Source: Pseudomonas sp. MF4836
Lineage (GTDB): Bacteria > Pseudomonadota > Gammaproteobacteria > Pseudomonadales > Pseudomonadaceae
DNA: 64,000 bases
NCBI RefSeq assembly: GCF_002018875.1
Contig: NZ_MVOL01000010.1
Coordinates: 124,001-188,000 of the forward strand
Direction: 5' to 3'
Positions 38,089 through 46,897 of the stretch are shown in pieces. The first letter of the stretch is position 1. Each line of letters begins with the position of its first letter. The notes beneath the pieces were generated by a model. That model searched no databases. It worked only from the letters and a program-made list of their open reading frames with translations, and was not told where the DNA came from. The position numbers and the translations under genes were made by a program.

Positions 38089-39598
38089 GGAAGGTGCTCC
38101 CTTCGGCTACCTTGCGCCGCAGCAGCAGGGACGGCCGGTAACGTTCTTCGCCATAGGCGGCTTGCAGGTTTTCCAGGACGTGCAGCAGCGCCGCCAGGCC
38201 GATGCGGTCGGCCCAGGCCAGCGGGCCCTGGGGATAGTTGACGCCGGCGCGCATCGCCAGGTCGATGTCGGCCGCGCTGGCCACTCCGTGCAGGAGGGCG
38301 TCGGCGGCTTCGTTGGCGAGCATCGCCACGCTGCGCAGCACCACCAGTGCCGGGCTGTCAGTGACTTGGCTGACTTTGAGCCCGGCGCGCTGCAACAGCG
38401 CCACGGCTTGCTCCATAGCCTGGGGCGAGGTGTCGGCGCTGCAACTGATGGCAATGCGCCCGGCACTGGAAAAATCGCCCGCCAGGTCCAGCAGGATCAG
38501 GTTGCGCAGGCCGCTGGCACGGGCGCGTTGGCTGGCCGAGCGGCCATCGCTGAGGGCCAGCACCGCGTCGCCAACCCGCAGCAGGCCGCTGCCGTCGCGA
38601 AGGGTGAGGTGAATGCCGGCCTCGCGCAGGCGCGGCAGCAGTTCGCGGGCGATGCCGAGGTCGCCCTCGACTTCGCAGCAGTCAATGCTGGCCTGGCTTT
38701 CGAGCTGGGAAGGGGCTGGACGTGGGGCGCCTTCGGCATAGCTGTAGAAGCCCTGGCCGCTCTTGCGGCCCAAATGGCCGGCGTCCACCAGTTCTTTCTG
38801 GATCAGCGACGGTTGGTAGCGCATGTCGCCGTAGTAGGCGTGGAACACCGAGCAGGTCACCGCGTAGTTGACGTCGTGGCCGATCAGGTCGGTGAGCTCG
38901 AAGGCGCCCATGGCGAAGCCGCCGCCTTCGCGCAGCAAAGCATCGAGGGTGGTGCAATCGGCGGCGCCTTCCTGCAGCAGGCGCAGGCTCTCGGCATAAA
39001 ACGGCCGGGCCACGCGGTTGACGATAAAGCCCGGAGTGGATCGGGCATGCACCGGTTTTTTCCCCCAGGCGGCCGCCGTGTGATACAGGCAGCGGGCCAG
39101 GGCAGGGTCGCTGGCGAGGCCCGAGATCACCTCGACCAGGGCCATTACCGGCGCCGGATTGAAGAAGTGCAGCCCCAACAGGCGCTCGGGCCGTGTCAGG
39201 CCGGCGGCGATGCTGGTGATCGACAGTGACGAGGTGTTGCTGGCGAGGATGCAGCTGGGCTGGCACAGGTTTTCAAGCTGACGAAACAGCTGCTGTTTGA
39301 CCTCGAGGTTTTCGACAATGGCTTCGATGATCAGGTCGCTGTCGGCCAGGCTGTCGATGGATTCGGCTACTTGCAGGCGGTCCAGGGTGGCGCGATGGGC
39401 CTGGGCCTCGAGCTTGCCGTTCTGCACTCGCTTGCCGAGCTGGCGGTCGATGCCGGCGATGGCCTGGGCGGCAGCGCCGGGACGGCTATCGAGCAACTGC
39501 ACCCGATGCCCGGCCTGGGCCGCGACCTGGGCAATGCCGGCCCCCATGGCGCCGGCGCCGATCACCGCGATGCGGGCGTCTGTAGTCAATGCGCTCAT
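38081..39598 (-). CDS. paaH: PaaH: 3-hydroxyadipyl-CoA dehydrogenase
   Basis: A 505-residue NAD-dependent 3-hydroxyacyl-CoA dehydrogenase with the Rossmann motif VIGAGAMGAGIAQVAAQAGH at the N-terminus, the catalytic-histidine region GLHFFNPAPVMALVEV and two copies of the C-terminal helical domain, as is normal for PaaH (about 500 residues against 290 for FadB-like single-domain enzymes). It oxidises 3-hydroxyadipyl-CoA to 3-oxoadipyl-CoA. ATG 39598 lies two bases upstream of the paaG stop region. Confidence 0.96.
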   Translation of the reverse strand: MSALTTDARIAVIGAGAMGAGIAQVAAQAGHRVQLLDSRPGAAAQAIAGIDRQLGKRVQNGKLEAQAHRATLDRLQVAESIDSLADSDLIIEAIVENLEVKQQLFRQLENLCQPSCILASNTSSLSITSIAAGLTRPERLLGLHFFNPAPVMALVEVISGLASDPALARCLYHTAAAWGKKPVHARSTPGFIVNRVARPFYAESLRLLQEGAADCTTLDALLREGGGFAMGAFELTDLIGHDVNYAVTCSVFHAYYGDMRYQPSLIQKELVDAGHLGRKSGQGFYSYAEGAPRPAPSQLESQASIDCCEVEGDLGIARELLPRLREAGIHLTLRDGSGLLRVGDAVLALSDGRSASQRARASGLRNLILLDLAGDFSSAGRIAISCSADTSPQAMEQAVALLQRAGLKVSQVTDSPALVVLRSVAMLANEAADALLHGVASAADIDLAMRAGVNYPQGPLAWADRIGLAALLHVLENLQAAYGEERYRPSLLLRRKVAEGSTFHD

Positions 39599-39600
39599 GG

Positions 39601-40398
39601 TCAGCGGCCCTTGAAGGTCGGTGTGCGTTTTTCCATAAAGGCGCTGACGCCTTCGCGGTAATCCTCGCTGCGCCCGGCCAGGCGTTGCAGGTCTTTTTCC
39701 AGCTCCAGTTGCTCGTCGAAGCTGTTGTGCAGGCTGGCGTTGAGGCTGCGCTTGATCAGGGCCAGGCCGTAGGTTGGCTGGGTCGCCAGGTGCCGCGCGA
39801 GCTTCAAGGCTTCGTCGCGCAGATCGGCATCGTCGACGCAGCGGTAGATCAGCCCCCATTGCTCGGCTTGTTCGGCGCTCAGGCGATTGCCCAGCAGCGC
39901 CAGGGCCTTGGCTCGGGCCATGCCGACCAGGCGTGGCAGGGTCCAGGTGCCGCCGGAGTCGGGAATCAGGCCGATCTTGCAGAACGCCTGGATAAAGCTC
40001 GCCGAGCGCGCCGCAAGGACCAGGTCACAGGCCAGCGGGATATTGGCCCCGGCCCCCGCTGCGACACCGTTGACCGCGCAGATCACCGGCAGCGGCAGGT
40101 CGCGCAGTTGGCGGATCAGCGGGTTGTAGAACTTCTCGATGGATTCGCCGAGGTCCGGCACGGCACTGCCGGGCGCTACGTTGCGGTCGCTGAGGTCCTG
40201 GCCGGCGCAGAAGCCACGGCCTTCCCCGGTCAGCAGCAGCACCCGGACTTGCGGGTCACTGCGCAGCAGCTTCAGCGCCTGTTTGACTTCACCGTGCATC
40301 TGCGCGTTGAAGCTGTTGAGTTGCTCGGGGCGGTTGAGGCTGAGCAGGGCGACGCCGGCCTCGATGGAAAACAGGATGTGTTCGAAGTTCATGGTCAT
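39601..40398 (-). CDS. paaG: PaaG: 1,2-epoxyphenylacetyl-CoA isomerase
   Basis: A 265-residue crotonase-fold enzyme; the oxyanion-hole segments are GRGFCAGQDLSDR and NGVAAGAGANIPLACDLV. It isomerises the 1,2-epoxide to oxepin-CoA and also shifts a double bond later in the pathway. ATG 40398 is used; an ATG two codons downstream (40392) is equally plausible from known PaaG N-termini. Confidence 0.96.
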   Translation of the reverse strand: MTMNFEHILFSIEAGVALLSLNRPEQLNSFNAQMHGEVKQALKLLRSDPQVRVLLLTGEGRGFCAGQDLSDRNVAPGSAVPDLGESIEKFYNPLIRQLRDLPLPVICAVNGVAAGAGANIPLACDLVLAARSASFIQAFCKIGLIPDSGGTWTLPRLVGMARAKALALLGNRLSAEQAEQWGLIYRCVDDADLRDEALKLARHLATQPTYGLALIKRSLNASLHNSFDEQLELEKDLQRLAGRSEDYREGVSAFMEKRTPTFKGR

Positions 40399-40441
40399 GG
40401 CGCTCTCTGCGAGGTCGTTCGAATAAGGGGCCTGGGCCGGG

Positions 40442-41215
40442 TCATTGCCCGCTGAAGTGCGCCGGGCGCTTGTCCTGGAAGGCGCGTATGCCTTCGTCGC
40501 GGTCACGGGTGCCGGCCAACAGGGTGAAGGCCTGGCGTTCGAAGCGCAGGCCCGTGGCGAGGTCGGTGTCCATGGCCTTGAGCAGCGCCTCCTTGGCCAG
40601 GCGCACTGCCAGCGGGGCTTTGCCAGCAATCAGCGTAGCCAGTTGCAGGGCGCGCTCGACGGTGAATTCGGGCTGGGTGACTTCGCTCACCAGGCCGGCG
40701 CGCAGGGCGTGGCGGGCGTCAATTGATTCGCCGCCAAGGACCATTTGCATGGCCACAGACTTGCCGACAGCGCGCAACAGGCGTTGGGTGCCGCCGGCGC
40801 CGGGCATGATCCCGAGGTTGATTTCCGGTTGGCCGAAGCGGGCGTCTTCGCCGGCAATAATGATGTCGGCGTGCATCGCCAGTTCGCAGCCACCGCCCAG
40901 GGCGAAACCGTTGACGGCGGCGATCAGTGGTTTGCTGAAGCGGGTGATGGCGTGCCACGACGCCTGGCGCGGGTCATTGAGGATGCCCACCAGGTCGCGC
41001 TCGGCCATTTCCTTGATGTCGGCGCCGGCGGCGAACGCTCTGGCGCTGCCGGTCAGGACTACCGCCCGGGCATCGGGGTCGGCTTCAGCCTCGGCCAGGG
41101 CGCTGGCCAGTTCCGCCAGCAACTCGGTGGTCAGGGCGTTCAAGGCCTGGGGGCGTTGCAGGGTAATCAGGCGTACGCCGTGCTCGAAGCATTCGACGGC
41201 AAGGGTTTGAGGCAT
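40442..41215 (-). CDS. paaF: PaaF: 2,3-dehydroadipyl-CoA hydratase
   Basis: A 257-residue crotonase-family enoyl-CoA hydratase, with ARAFAAGADIKEMAER and NGFALGGGCELAMHADII as the oxyanion-hole regions and the catalytic Glu in FGQPEINLGIMPGAGG. It hydrates 2,3-dehydroadipyl-CoA to 3-hydroxyadipyl-CoA. First gene of the paaFGHIJK group, divergent from paaY across a 369-base regulatory region. Confidence 0.95.
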   Translation of the reverse strand: MPQTLAVECFEHGVRLITLQRPQALNALTTELLAELASALAEAEADPDARAVVLTGSARAFAAGADIKEMAERDLVGILNDPRQASWHAITRFSKPLIAAVNGFALGGGCELAMHADIIIAGEDARFGQPEINLGIMPGAGGTQRLLRAVGKSVAMQMVLGGESIDARHALRAGLVSEVTQPEFTVERALQLATLIAGKAPLAVRLAKEALLKAMDTDLATGLRFERQAFTLLAGTRDRDEGIRAFQDKRPAHFSGQ

Positions 41216-41301
41216 GGCGGATGCCCTCGGGTGCACGCTCGGCCTGGGGCCGGCTCATTATTGGATCGGCTGGGACGCCGGTTTTCGCCGAGTATATCGC
41301 C

Positions 41302-41317
41302 AATGCGATACACGAAT
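41302..41317 (+). promoter_or_regulatory. Candidate PaaX operator upstream of paaF
   Basis: AATGCGATACACGAAT, about 90 bases upstream of paaF; shares the core of the paaA and paaY sites. Confidence 0.55.
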
Positions 41318-41483
41318 GCAATATAAAAATTGATTTAATGTGTCTTATTGTTTGTCATTGGATGGCCAATTGCTACAGATCAACGGGTGTGTTTTATTCT
41401 TTTAACCCCTGTTTCATTGGTTTTAAAGCGTGTTCGTTGTTCGGCGCAGGGTTGCCTTGTGTCTTGATCGTGAAGCGATACGC

Positions 41484-41508
41484 TTTTAATCGCTTTGTTC
41501 GATTAAAA
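41484..41508. promoter_or_regulatory. Perfect 9-bp inverted repeat before paaY
   Basis: TTTTAATCG, seven-base spacer, CGATTAAAA. It lies three bases before a candidate PaaX site and 77 bases upstream of paaY; could be an operator for another regulator or part of the promoter. Confidence 0.5.
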
Positions 41509-41510
41509 CG

Positions 41511-41524
41511 ATGTGATACAAAAT
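41511..41524 (+). promoter_or_regulatory. Candidate PaaX operator upstream of paaY
   Basis: ATGTGATACAAAAT, 61-74 bases before the paaY start, sharing the TGYGATACA core. Confidence 0.55.
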
Positions 41525-41584
41525 GCAGCCATTACGGCATCGCTTTGCGCAGTGCTTCCTGCAGCGCCTTATCAGGAGTGTTTC

Positions 41585-42178
41585 ATGACCTGCTACAGCC
41601 TCGATGGCCTGACCCCGGTGGTCGATCCCAGCGCCTATGTGCATCCGTCCGCCGTGCTGATCGGCGATGTGATTATCGGTCCTCATTGTTATGTCGGGCC
41701 GCTGGCCAGTTTGCGCGGCGATTTCGGCCGGATCGTGCTGGAAGAGGGGGCCAACCTGCAGGACACCTGTGTGATGCATGGCTTTCCCGACAGCGACACG
41801 GTGGTCGAGCGCAACGGGCACATTGGTCATGGCGCGGTGTTGCACGGCTGCCGGATCGGCGCCGATGTGCTGGTCGGGATGAATGCGGTGGTGATGGATA
41901 ACGCCCGCATCGGGCCGCGTTCGTTTGTGTCCGCCGCCGCCTTCGTCCGGGCCGGGTTCGAATGCCCGGAGCAGTCGCTGGTGCTGGGCACGCCGGCCAG
42001 CGTCAAGCGCCGCCTGAGTGACGACGAAGTGGCCTGGAAGCAGGCCGGAACCCGTGAATATCAGGTGCTGACCCGGCGTTGTCTGGAGAACATGCAGGTC
42101 TGCGAGCCCCTGGTCGCGCCCGAAACCGATCGTCCTCGTCACAGCGACAGCGGCTTTCGAACCAAAGGCGCGCAATAA
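41585..42178 (+). CDS. paaY: PaaY: hexapeptide-repeat thioesterase/maintenance protein of the paa pathway
   Basis: A 197-residue left-handed beta-helix (gamma-carbonic-anhydrase-like) protein with successive hexapeptide turns (VIIGPHCYVGPLASLRGDFG, GHIGHGAVLHGCRIG) and metal-ligand-like histidines. In E. coli PaaY is a thioesterase that removes inhibitory pathway thioesters and is needed for full induction with PaaX. ATG 41585 has AGGAG nine bases upstream. It is followed after 63 bases by paaX. Confidence 0.93.
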   Translation: MTCYSLDGLTPVVDPSAYVHPSAVLIGDVIIGPHCYVGPLASLRGDFGRIVLEEGANLQDTCVMHGFPDSDTVVERNGHIGHGAVLHGCRIGADVLVGMNAVVMDNARIGPRSFVSAAAFVRAGFECPEQSLVLGTPASVKRRLSDDEVAWKQAGTREYQVLTRRCLENMQVCEPLVAPETDRPRHSDSGFRTKGAQ

Positions 42179-42241
42179 TGCCGCAGCCGGGTCGAGCGTT
42201 ATGAAACCCGGTATATTTATTCCTTTTTTCTCGGTACGCCC

Positions 42242-43165
42242 ATGTCGTCCCTCGCACCTTTGAATCAACTTATTACTCGTTTCCAGGAGCAGACGCCGAT
42301 TCGCGCCAGCTCGCTGATCATTACCCTGTACGGCGACGCCATCGAACCCCACGGCGGTACGGTGTGGCTGGGCAGCCTGATTCAATTGCTGGAGCCGATC
42401 GGCATCAATGAGCGGCTGATCCGCACCTCGATCTTCCGCTTGAGCAAGGAAGGTTGGCTGACCGCAGAAAAGGTCGGGCGCCGCAGTTATTACAGCCTGA
42501 CCGGCACGGGTCGCCGCCGTTTCGACAAGGCCTTCAAGCGTGTCTACAACGCCAGCGTGCCGGTCTGGGACGGCTCCTGGAGCCTGGTGATGCTGTCCCA
42601 GCTCAATCAGGACAAGCGCAAGCAGGTACGCGAAGAGTTGGAGTGGCAAGGATTTGGTGCGATCTCGCCGGTGGTGCTGGCTTGCCCCCGCAGTGATCGC
42701 GCCGACATCAACGCCACGCTGCTCGACCTGGGGGTGCAGGAAGACACCATCGTCTTTGAAACCACCGCCCAGGATGTGATGGCCTCCAAAGCCTTACGCC
42801 TGCAGGTGCGCGAGAGCTGGAACATTGACGAGCTGGCGGCGCACTACAGCGAGTTCATCCAGCTGTTCCGACCGCTCTGGCAGGCGCTTCGCGAGCAGGA
42901 GCAACTGCAGCCGGCGGATTGTTTCCTGGCTCGTCTCCTGCTTATTCATGAATACCGCAAGTTGCTGCTGCGCGACCCGCAGTTGCCGGATGAGTTGCTT
43001 CCCGGCGACTGGGAAGGCCGGGCGGCGCGTCAGTTGTGCCGCAACATCTATCGGCTGATCTATGCCCGGGCCGAGGAGTGGCTGAACCATGCCCTGGAAA
43101 ATGCCGATGGGCCGCTGCCGGATGTCGGGGAAAGTTTTTATCGGCGTTTTGGCGGGTTGAAGTAA
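42242..43165 (+). CDS. paaX: PaaX: GntR-like repressor of the phenylacetate catabolon
   Basis: A 307-residue repressor with the PaaX N-terminal winged helix (SLIITLYGDAIEPHGGTVWLG, LIRTSIFRLSKEGWLTAEKVGRR near residues 60-82), the central Cas2-like domain and the C-terminal PaaX domain. Phenylacetyl-CoA, made by PaaK, is the known inducer in E. coli and P. putida. Likely targets are the paaF, paaA and paaY promoters where a shared motif is seen. Confidence 0.96.
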   Translation: MSSLAPLNQLITRFQEQTPIRASSLIITLYGDAIEPHGGTVWLGSLIQLLEPIGINERLIRTSIFRLSKEGWLTAEKVGRRSYYSLTGTGRRRFDKAFKRVYNASVPVWDGSWSLVMLSQLNQDKRKQVREELEWQGFGAISPVVLACPRSDRADINATLLDLGVQEDTIVFETTAQDVMASKALRLQVRESWNIDELAAHYSEFIQLFRPLWQALREQEQLQPADCFLARLLLIHEYRKLLLRDPQLPDELLPGDWEGRAARQLCRNIYRLIYARAEEWLNHALENADGPLPDVGESFYRRFGGLK

Positions 43166-43262
43166 GCAGAACCACGGAGCAGGAGCGTTCAGGAGAACAG
43201 CCGTCATCCCGGTCGCCACAGACGGCCGGGCAGAATAAAAATAATGCCTGGTGAGGTTCGAC

Positions 43263-44177
43263 ATGAGAGCGTGCAACGCACAACAGCGTGAAGGGTTTGA
43301 TCAGTGGCTGAACCAGATCAACCAGATCTGCGGTGCCTTCGATGCCCAGGCCCTGGGGCCGGCGTTTTCGGGGGCTATCCGCGAGTTCCGAAGCGGGGCG
43401 CTCAAGCTCAGTTTCGTCGATGCCTGCCAGGCGCGCCTGTACCGCACTGCGCGCGAGGTGGCGGCCAATGAGGGCAACAAGTATTTCGCGGTGTTCCAGT
43501 TGGAAGGCACGGCCGGCATGGCCCAGGGCGATAGCCGGGTCAAGCTTTCAGCGGGCGATATCACCTTGATCGATGCGTCACGCCCCAGTGATTTCACCTA
43601 CAGCGACAACTCGCGCCAGTTGTCGCTGATCTTGCCCCATCAACAGGTGGAGCAAGCCTTGCGCTTCAACCAGGTCCAGTGCGGGCGGCGGATCCCCGCG
43701 ACCTCGCCGATCGCCATGCTCTCCCATCGGCTGATTCTCGAAACCACCTGCCAGCCGCAACTCAATCAGGTGGAAAGCGAAGCGACCCTGGACGCGATGA
43801 TCAGCCTGCTGCGACCGGCCATCAGCGCCAGCGAAGACAGCGTCGACCCGCACCAACGCATCTTGTGCAAGAGCTTTGCCTTTATTGACGAGCATATTCG
43901 TTGCGAGGAGTTGTGCCCCGAGTGGCTGGCTCGCGAGGTGGGGGTTTCGGTGCGTGGGCTGTACCGGCTGTTCGCCAAGAAAGGCCTGGTGGTGGCGCAG
44001 TACATCAAGAACCGGCGCCTGGATTTCTGCGCCGAATCGCTGCGTCAGCCCGGGGCGGAACAGAAGCTGTCGGCGCTGGGGTATTCCTGGGGCTTCAGCG
44101 ATTCCAGCCATTTTTCCACCGCGTTCAAGGCGCGGTTCGGCGTGTCCCCCGGCGAATACCGCAAGCGTTACGCCTGA
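43263..44177 (+). CDS. feaR: FeaR-like AraC-family activator of aromatic amine/aldehyde catabolism
   Basis: A 304-residue AraC/XylS regulator with an AraC-binding-like N-terminal domain (about 45-190; FAVFQLEGTAGMAQG, LSAGDITLIDASRP) and a C-terminal pair of helix-turn-helix motifs (LAREVGVSVRGLYRLF; WGFSDSSHFSTAFKARFGVS). It matches FeaR, which activates feaB and the amine oxidase gene in E. coli. The ATG at 43263 has GAGG six bases upstream; a GTG at 43251 overlaps that site. It lies directly before feaB and near the aau cluster, the expected targets. Confidence 0.88.
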   Translation: MRACNAQQREGFDQWLNQINQICGAFDAQALGPAFSGAIREFRSGALKLSFVDACQARLYRTAREVAANEGNKYFAVFQLEGTAGMAQGDSRVKLSAGDITLIDASRPSDFTYSDNSRQLSLILPHQQVEQALRFNQVQCGRRIPATSPIAMLSHRLILETTCQPQLNQVESEATLDAMISLLRPAISASEDSVDPHQRILCKSFAFIDEHIRCEELCPEWLAREVGVSVRGLYRLFAKKGLVVAQYIKNRRLDFCAESLRQPGAEQKLSALGYSWGFSDSSHFSTAFKARFGVSPGEYRKRYA

Positions 44178-44182
44178 GCCCC

Positions 44183-44365
44183 GTCGCCGCTGGCGAAGTT
44201 CACGAGCCCCCTTGATCTGTCTGAAGCACCTACGGCGTTCATGCCGGCCAGCGCAGCCTGGCGGCAGCGGCTACAGCGCAATCCTGTAGCCGCTGCCAAC
44301 ACCCGGATCGGCCGGGAACACCCTCGATGCCCATGCCGGCCAGCGCCACCTTCGACAGTGGCAAC
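44183..44365. repeat. Cluster of REP-like family A units between feaR and feaB
   Basis: Four units in alternating orientation: a degenerate one near 44183, an inverted one at 44246-44276, a plus one from 44286 and a degenerate inverted one ending near 44365. They fill most of the 323-base gap; the remaining 130 bases before feaB must hold its promoter. Confidence 0.6.
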
Positions 44366-44500
44366 AGGGCTCCTATTGATACAGCCTGGCAGCCTCACCA
44401 ATACGTCTGGCATACAAAGCAAACCCCGCTGGTTTCCCAGCAGCAACACTTCGATCTCTCTCACCACGGGCCGCAAGGCCGTTCCTTATCAGGAGTCTGC

Positions 44501-45991
44501 ATGAGCAAGGTTGAAGTTCTGCCCCAGGTCACCGCGTTTCTACAGCGCCAGCATGGTTGTTTTATCGACGGCCGCTGGCACCTCGACGACGGCCCGAGCA
44601 CGCCGGTCCTGAACCCGGCCACCGGCCAGGAGATTGCCCGGGTAGCGGATGTCGGGCTGGAGGTCCTCGATCAGGCCGTGACCTCGGCTCACCGGGCCTA
44701 CACCTCCGGCATCTGGTCTGGTCTGCGCCCGGCTGATCGCGAGCGCATTCTGTTGAACTTCACTGCGCTGGTGGAGCAGCACGCCGAGGAGCTGGCCCAG
44801 TTGGAAACCCTCAGCCAGGGCAAGTCGATCAACATCGCGCGGATGCTGGATGTCGGCGCCACGGTGGAGTTCATGCGCTACATGTCCGGCTGGGCGACCA
44901 AGATCGAAGGCCAGACCCTGGATGTGTCGATCCCGATTCCCGAGGGCACGCGCTTCACCGCCTTTGCCCGACGTGAACCAGTGGGCGTGGTGGCGGGCAT
45001 TGTGCCGTGGAATTTCCCGTTGATGATCAGCGCCTGGAAGCTGATGCCGGCCCTGGCCTGTGGCTGCACGGTGGTGATCAAGCCCGCCAGCGAGACGCCG
45101 CTGACCGCCTTGCGCCTGGCTGAGCTGGCATTCGAGGCCGGGATTCCCGCCGGGGTATTCAACGTGGTCACCGGGCGCGGCAGCACGGTGGGCAATGCCC
45201 TGGCGTCGCACCCGCTGATCAGCAAGGTGTCGTTCACCGGCTCCACCGAAGTCGGCAAAGGCGTGGGCGTGGCGGCGTTGCAGAACATGACCCGTTTCGC
45301 CCTGGAACTGGGGGGCAAGAACCCGATGATCGTGCTGGCCGACGCCGACATTCCCAAGGCGATCCAGGGCGCGCTGCTCGGTGGCCTGCTGAACCAGGGG
45401 CAGGTATGCGCCGCCGCGTCGCGTTTCTATGTGCAGCGTTCGCGTTATCAGGCGTTTGTCGACGGCCTGGCGGCGGCGGTGGCCGGGATGAGTATCGGCG
45501 CCGGCATGGACCCTTCGGCAGCGATCAACCCGCTGGTCTCGCGCAAGCAGCAACAGAGCGTGCTCAAGCATATCGAGCTGGCAAGGGAGCAGGGCGCGCG
45601 CCTGGTGGCAGGCGGCGAGGCGCTGAACCTGGACGGATTTTTCGTGCAGCCAACGGTGCTGGCGGACGTTGACCACAGCATGGCCGTGGCCCATGAGGAG
45701 GTGTTCGGCCCGGTGCTGTCGGTGATCCCGTTCGACGACGAAGACAGCGTCATCGCCATGGCCAACGACAGCCCTTACGGCCTGGCGGCCAGCCTGTGGA
45801 CCAACGACCTGACCAAGGCCATGAACCTGGTGCCACGGATACAGGCCGGTACGGTGTGGGTCAATGCCCACGTGCTGCTGGACCCGAACATGCCGTTCGG
45901 CGGGGTCAAGCAGTCGGGGATGGGCCGTGAATTCGGGCGTGCGGTAATCGAGGCCTATACCGAGTTGAAATCGGTGTGCATTGCTCATTGA
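44501..45991 (+). CDS. feaB: Phenylacetaldehyde dehydrogenase
   Basis: A 496-residue aldehyde dehydrogenase of normal length. The NAD-binding VVAGIVPWNFPLMISAWKL and FTGSTEVGKG, the general base in LELGGKNPMIVL, and the catalytic cysteine in NQGQVCAAASRFYV are intact. It oxidises phenylacetaldehyde to phenylacetate, feeding PaaK. AGGAG precedes the ATG by six bases. Substrate assignment rests on the adjacent feaR, paa and aau genes plus overall likeness to FeaB/StyD. Confidence 0.93.
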   Translation: MSKVEVLPQVTAFLQRQHGCFIDGRWHLDDGPSTPVLNPATGQEIARVADVGLEVLDQAVTSAHRAYTSGIWSGLRPADRERILLNFTALVEQHAEELAQLETLSQGKSINIARMLDVGATVEFMRYMSGWATKIEGQTLDVSIPIPEGTRFTAFARREPVGVVAGIVPWNFPLMISAWKLMPALACGCTVVIKPASETPLTALRLAELAFEAGIPAGVFNVVTGRGSTVGNALASHPLISKVSFTGSTEVGKGVGVAALQNMTRFALELGGKNPMIVLADADIPKAIQGALLGGLLNQGQVCAAASRFYVQRSRYQAFVDGLAAAVAGMSIGAGMDPSAAINPLVSRKQQQSVLKHIELAREQGARLVAGGEALNLDGFFVQPTVLADVDHSMAVAHEEVFGPVLSVIPFDDEDSVIAMANDSPYGLAASLWTNDLTKAMNLVPRIQAGTVWVNAHVLLDPNMPFGGVKQSGMGREFGRAVIEAYTELKSVCIAH

Positions 45992-46054
45992 TCCTTGAGG
46001 CAACAGCCAGCCCCCTAAGCCTGATGCCGTCCATCTGAGGATGAACACTGTACG

Positions 46055-46177
46055 TGTGGCGAGGGAGCTTGCTCCCGCTGGACCGGCCGGCGCTCCGTTG
46101 CGTAGCAGTCCCATGTTTGAGGATGCTCCACGCTGAAGGGCCAGCCTGGCCTAGCGGGAGCAAGCTCCCTCGCCACA
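46055..46177. repeat. REPIN-type inverted pair, family B, downstream of feaB
   Basis: TGTGGCGAGGGAGCTTGCTC begins the plus unit (46055-46081); TAGCGGGAGCAAGCTCCCTC begins the inverted unit (46152-46177). Near-identical to the pair at 34804-34936. It occupies the convergent gap between feaB and the cytochrome gene. Confidence 0.75.
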
Positions 46178-46214
46178 GATGACTTTCTGCTAATGCTGTC
46201 GTTTAAGTGAACAA

Positions 46215-46241
46215 CAGCAGCCCCGTTTACCGGGGCTGCTG
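46215..46241. terminator. 11-bp hairpin in the convergent feaB/cytochrome gap
   Basis: CAGCAGCCCCG, loop TTTAC, CGGGGCTGCTG. Perfect stem with no T-run; plausible shared 3' end for the convergent transcripts. The remaining bases to 46362 hold nothing I recognise. Confidence 0.5.
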
Positions 46242-46362
46242 CTGAATGGACAGGGTCTGTGCGCTGCCTTCCTGACCGGGCCCTTGCCGCATCACTGGGG
46301 CAGTGGCCGTGTCGCTTTCGCTCCTGTCTGACGCGGCTTATCAGCCCGGGCGTACCCATTGC

Positions 46363-46896
46363 CTAACGCGGCATCCCGTCCTCAATCACGATTCCCTGCG
46401 CCTGCATCGCCTTGATCAGCCCGGACCGGGTGTCGGGCAGGTTAAGGATGGAGACGCTGCGGATCGCGCTGACTTCTTCGGCAGTGTAGGGCTGGACCTG
46501 TTGCGGCAGGCTGTCACCGGCCATGCCGTCGCGGGTCAGCAGCCAGTTCAGCATGTCTGCCAGTTGCACGTTGTTGAGGGCGGATTGGGAGATGCCGGGG
46601 ACCCGGACCAGAAACTCCCGGCCGCCGGCGACTTTGAGAAAGTTGCCGACAAAGCCGCGCATGCGCGGCGTGTCATTGGCCGGGGAGCCCTGGCCGCTGG
46701 CCTGGTGGCAGCCGGCGCATTGCAACTGATAGTTGACCGCTGTGCTGTAGCCAGCTTCGGCGATGGGCACCTGGGGCCGTTCGTTGCCGGGCGCCGGCCG
46801 TTGCTGCGGGTCGGGAATGGCCCGGGCCAGGGCCAGCGGGGCGGCGATCAGGCACAGCAGTCCGAGCAGCAACCGGGTGCGCAAGGCGCCGCCCAC
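46363..46896 (-). CDS. Monohaem cytochrome c of the aromatic amine dehydrogenase cluster
   Basis: A periplasmic cytochrome of up to 177 residues: signal peptide (LLLGLLCLIAAPLALA) and one haem-binding C-A-G-C-H near residue 60, followed by MRGFVGNFLKVAGG and LADMLNWLLTR. The start is uncertain: the frame opens with GTG at 46896, but TTG at 46884 has AAGGTGG eight bases upstream, inside the end of aauA. It corresponds in position to orf-2, the small cytochrome gene after aauBEDA in Alcaligenes faecalis. It may carry electrons from the dehydrogenase or take part in cofactor maturation; neither is shown by the sequence. Confidence 0.85.
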   Translation of the reverse strand: MGGALRTRLLLGLLCLIAAPLALARAIPDPQQRPAPGNERPQVPIAEAGYSTAVNYQLQCAGCHQASGQGSPANDTPRMRGFVGNFLKVAGGREFLVRVPGISQSALNNVQLADMLNWLLTRDGMAGDSLPQQVQPYTAEEVSAIRSVSILNLPDTRSGLIKAMQAQGIVIEDGMPR

Positions 46897-46897
46897 C

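Larger units (their letters stand above)
41216..41584. promoter_or_regulatory. Divergent paaF/paaY regulatory region
   Basis: A 369-base gene-free stretch, AT-rich in its centre compared with its neighbours. It carries two copies of the TGYGATACA motif (41302-41317 facing paaF and 41511-41524 before paaY) and a perfect inverted repeat at 41484-41508. No coding frame in it is convincing. Confidence 0.75.
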
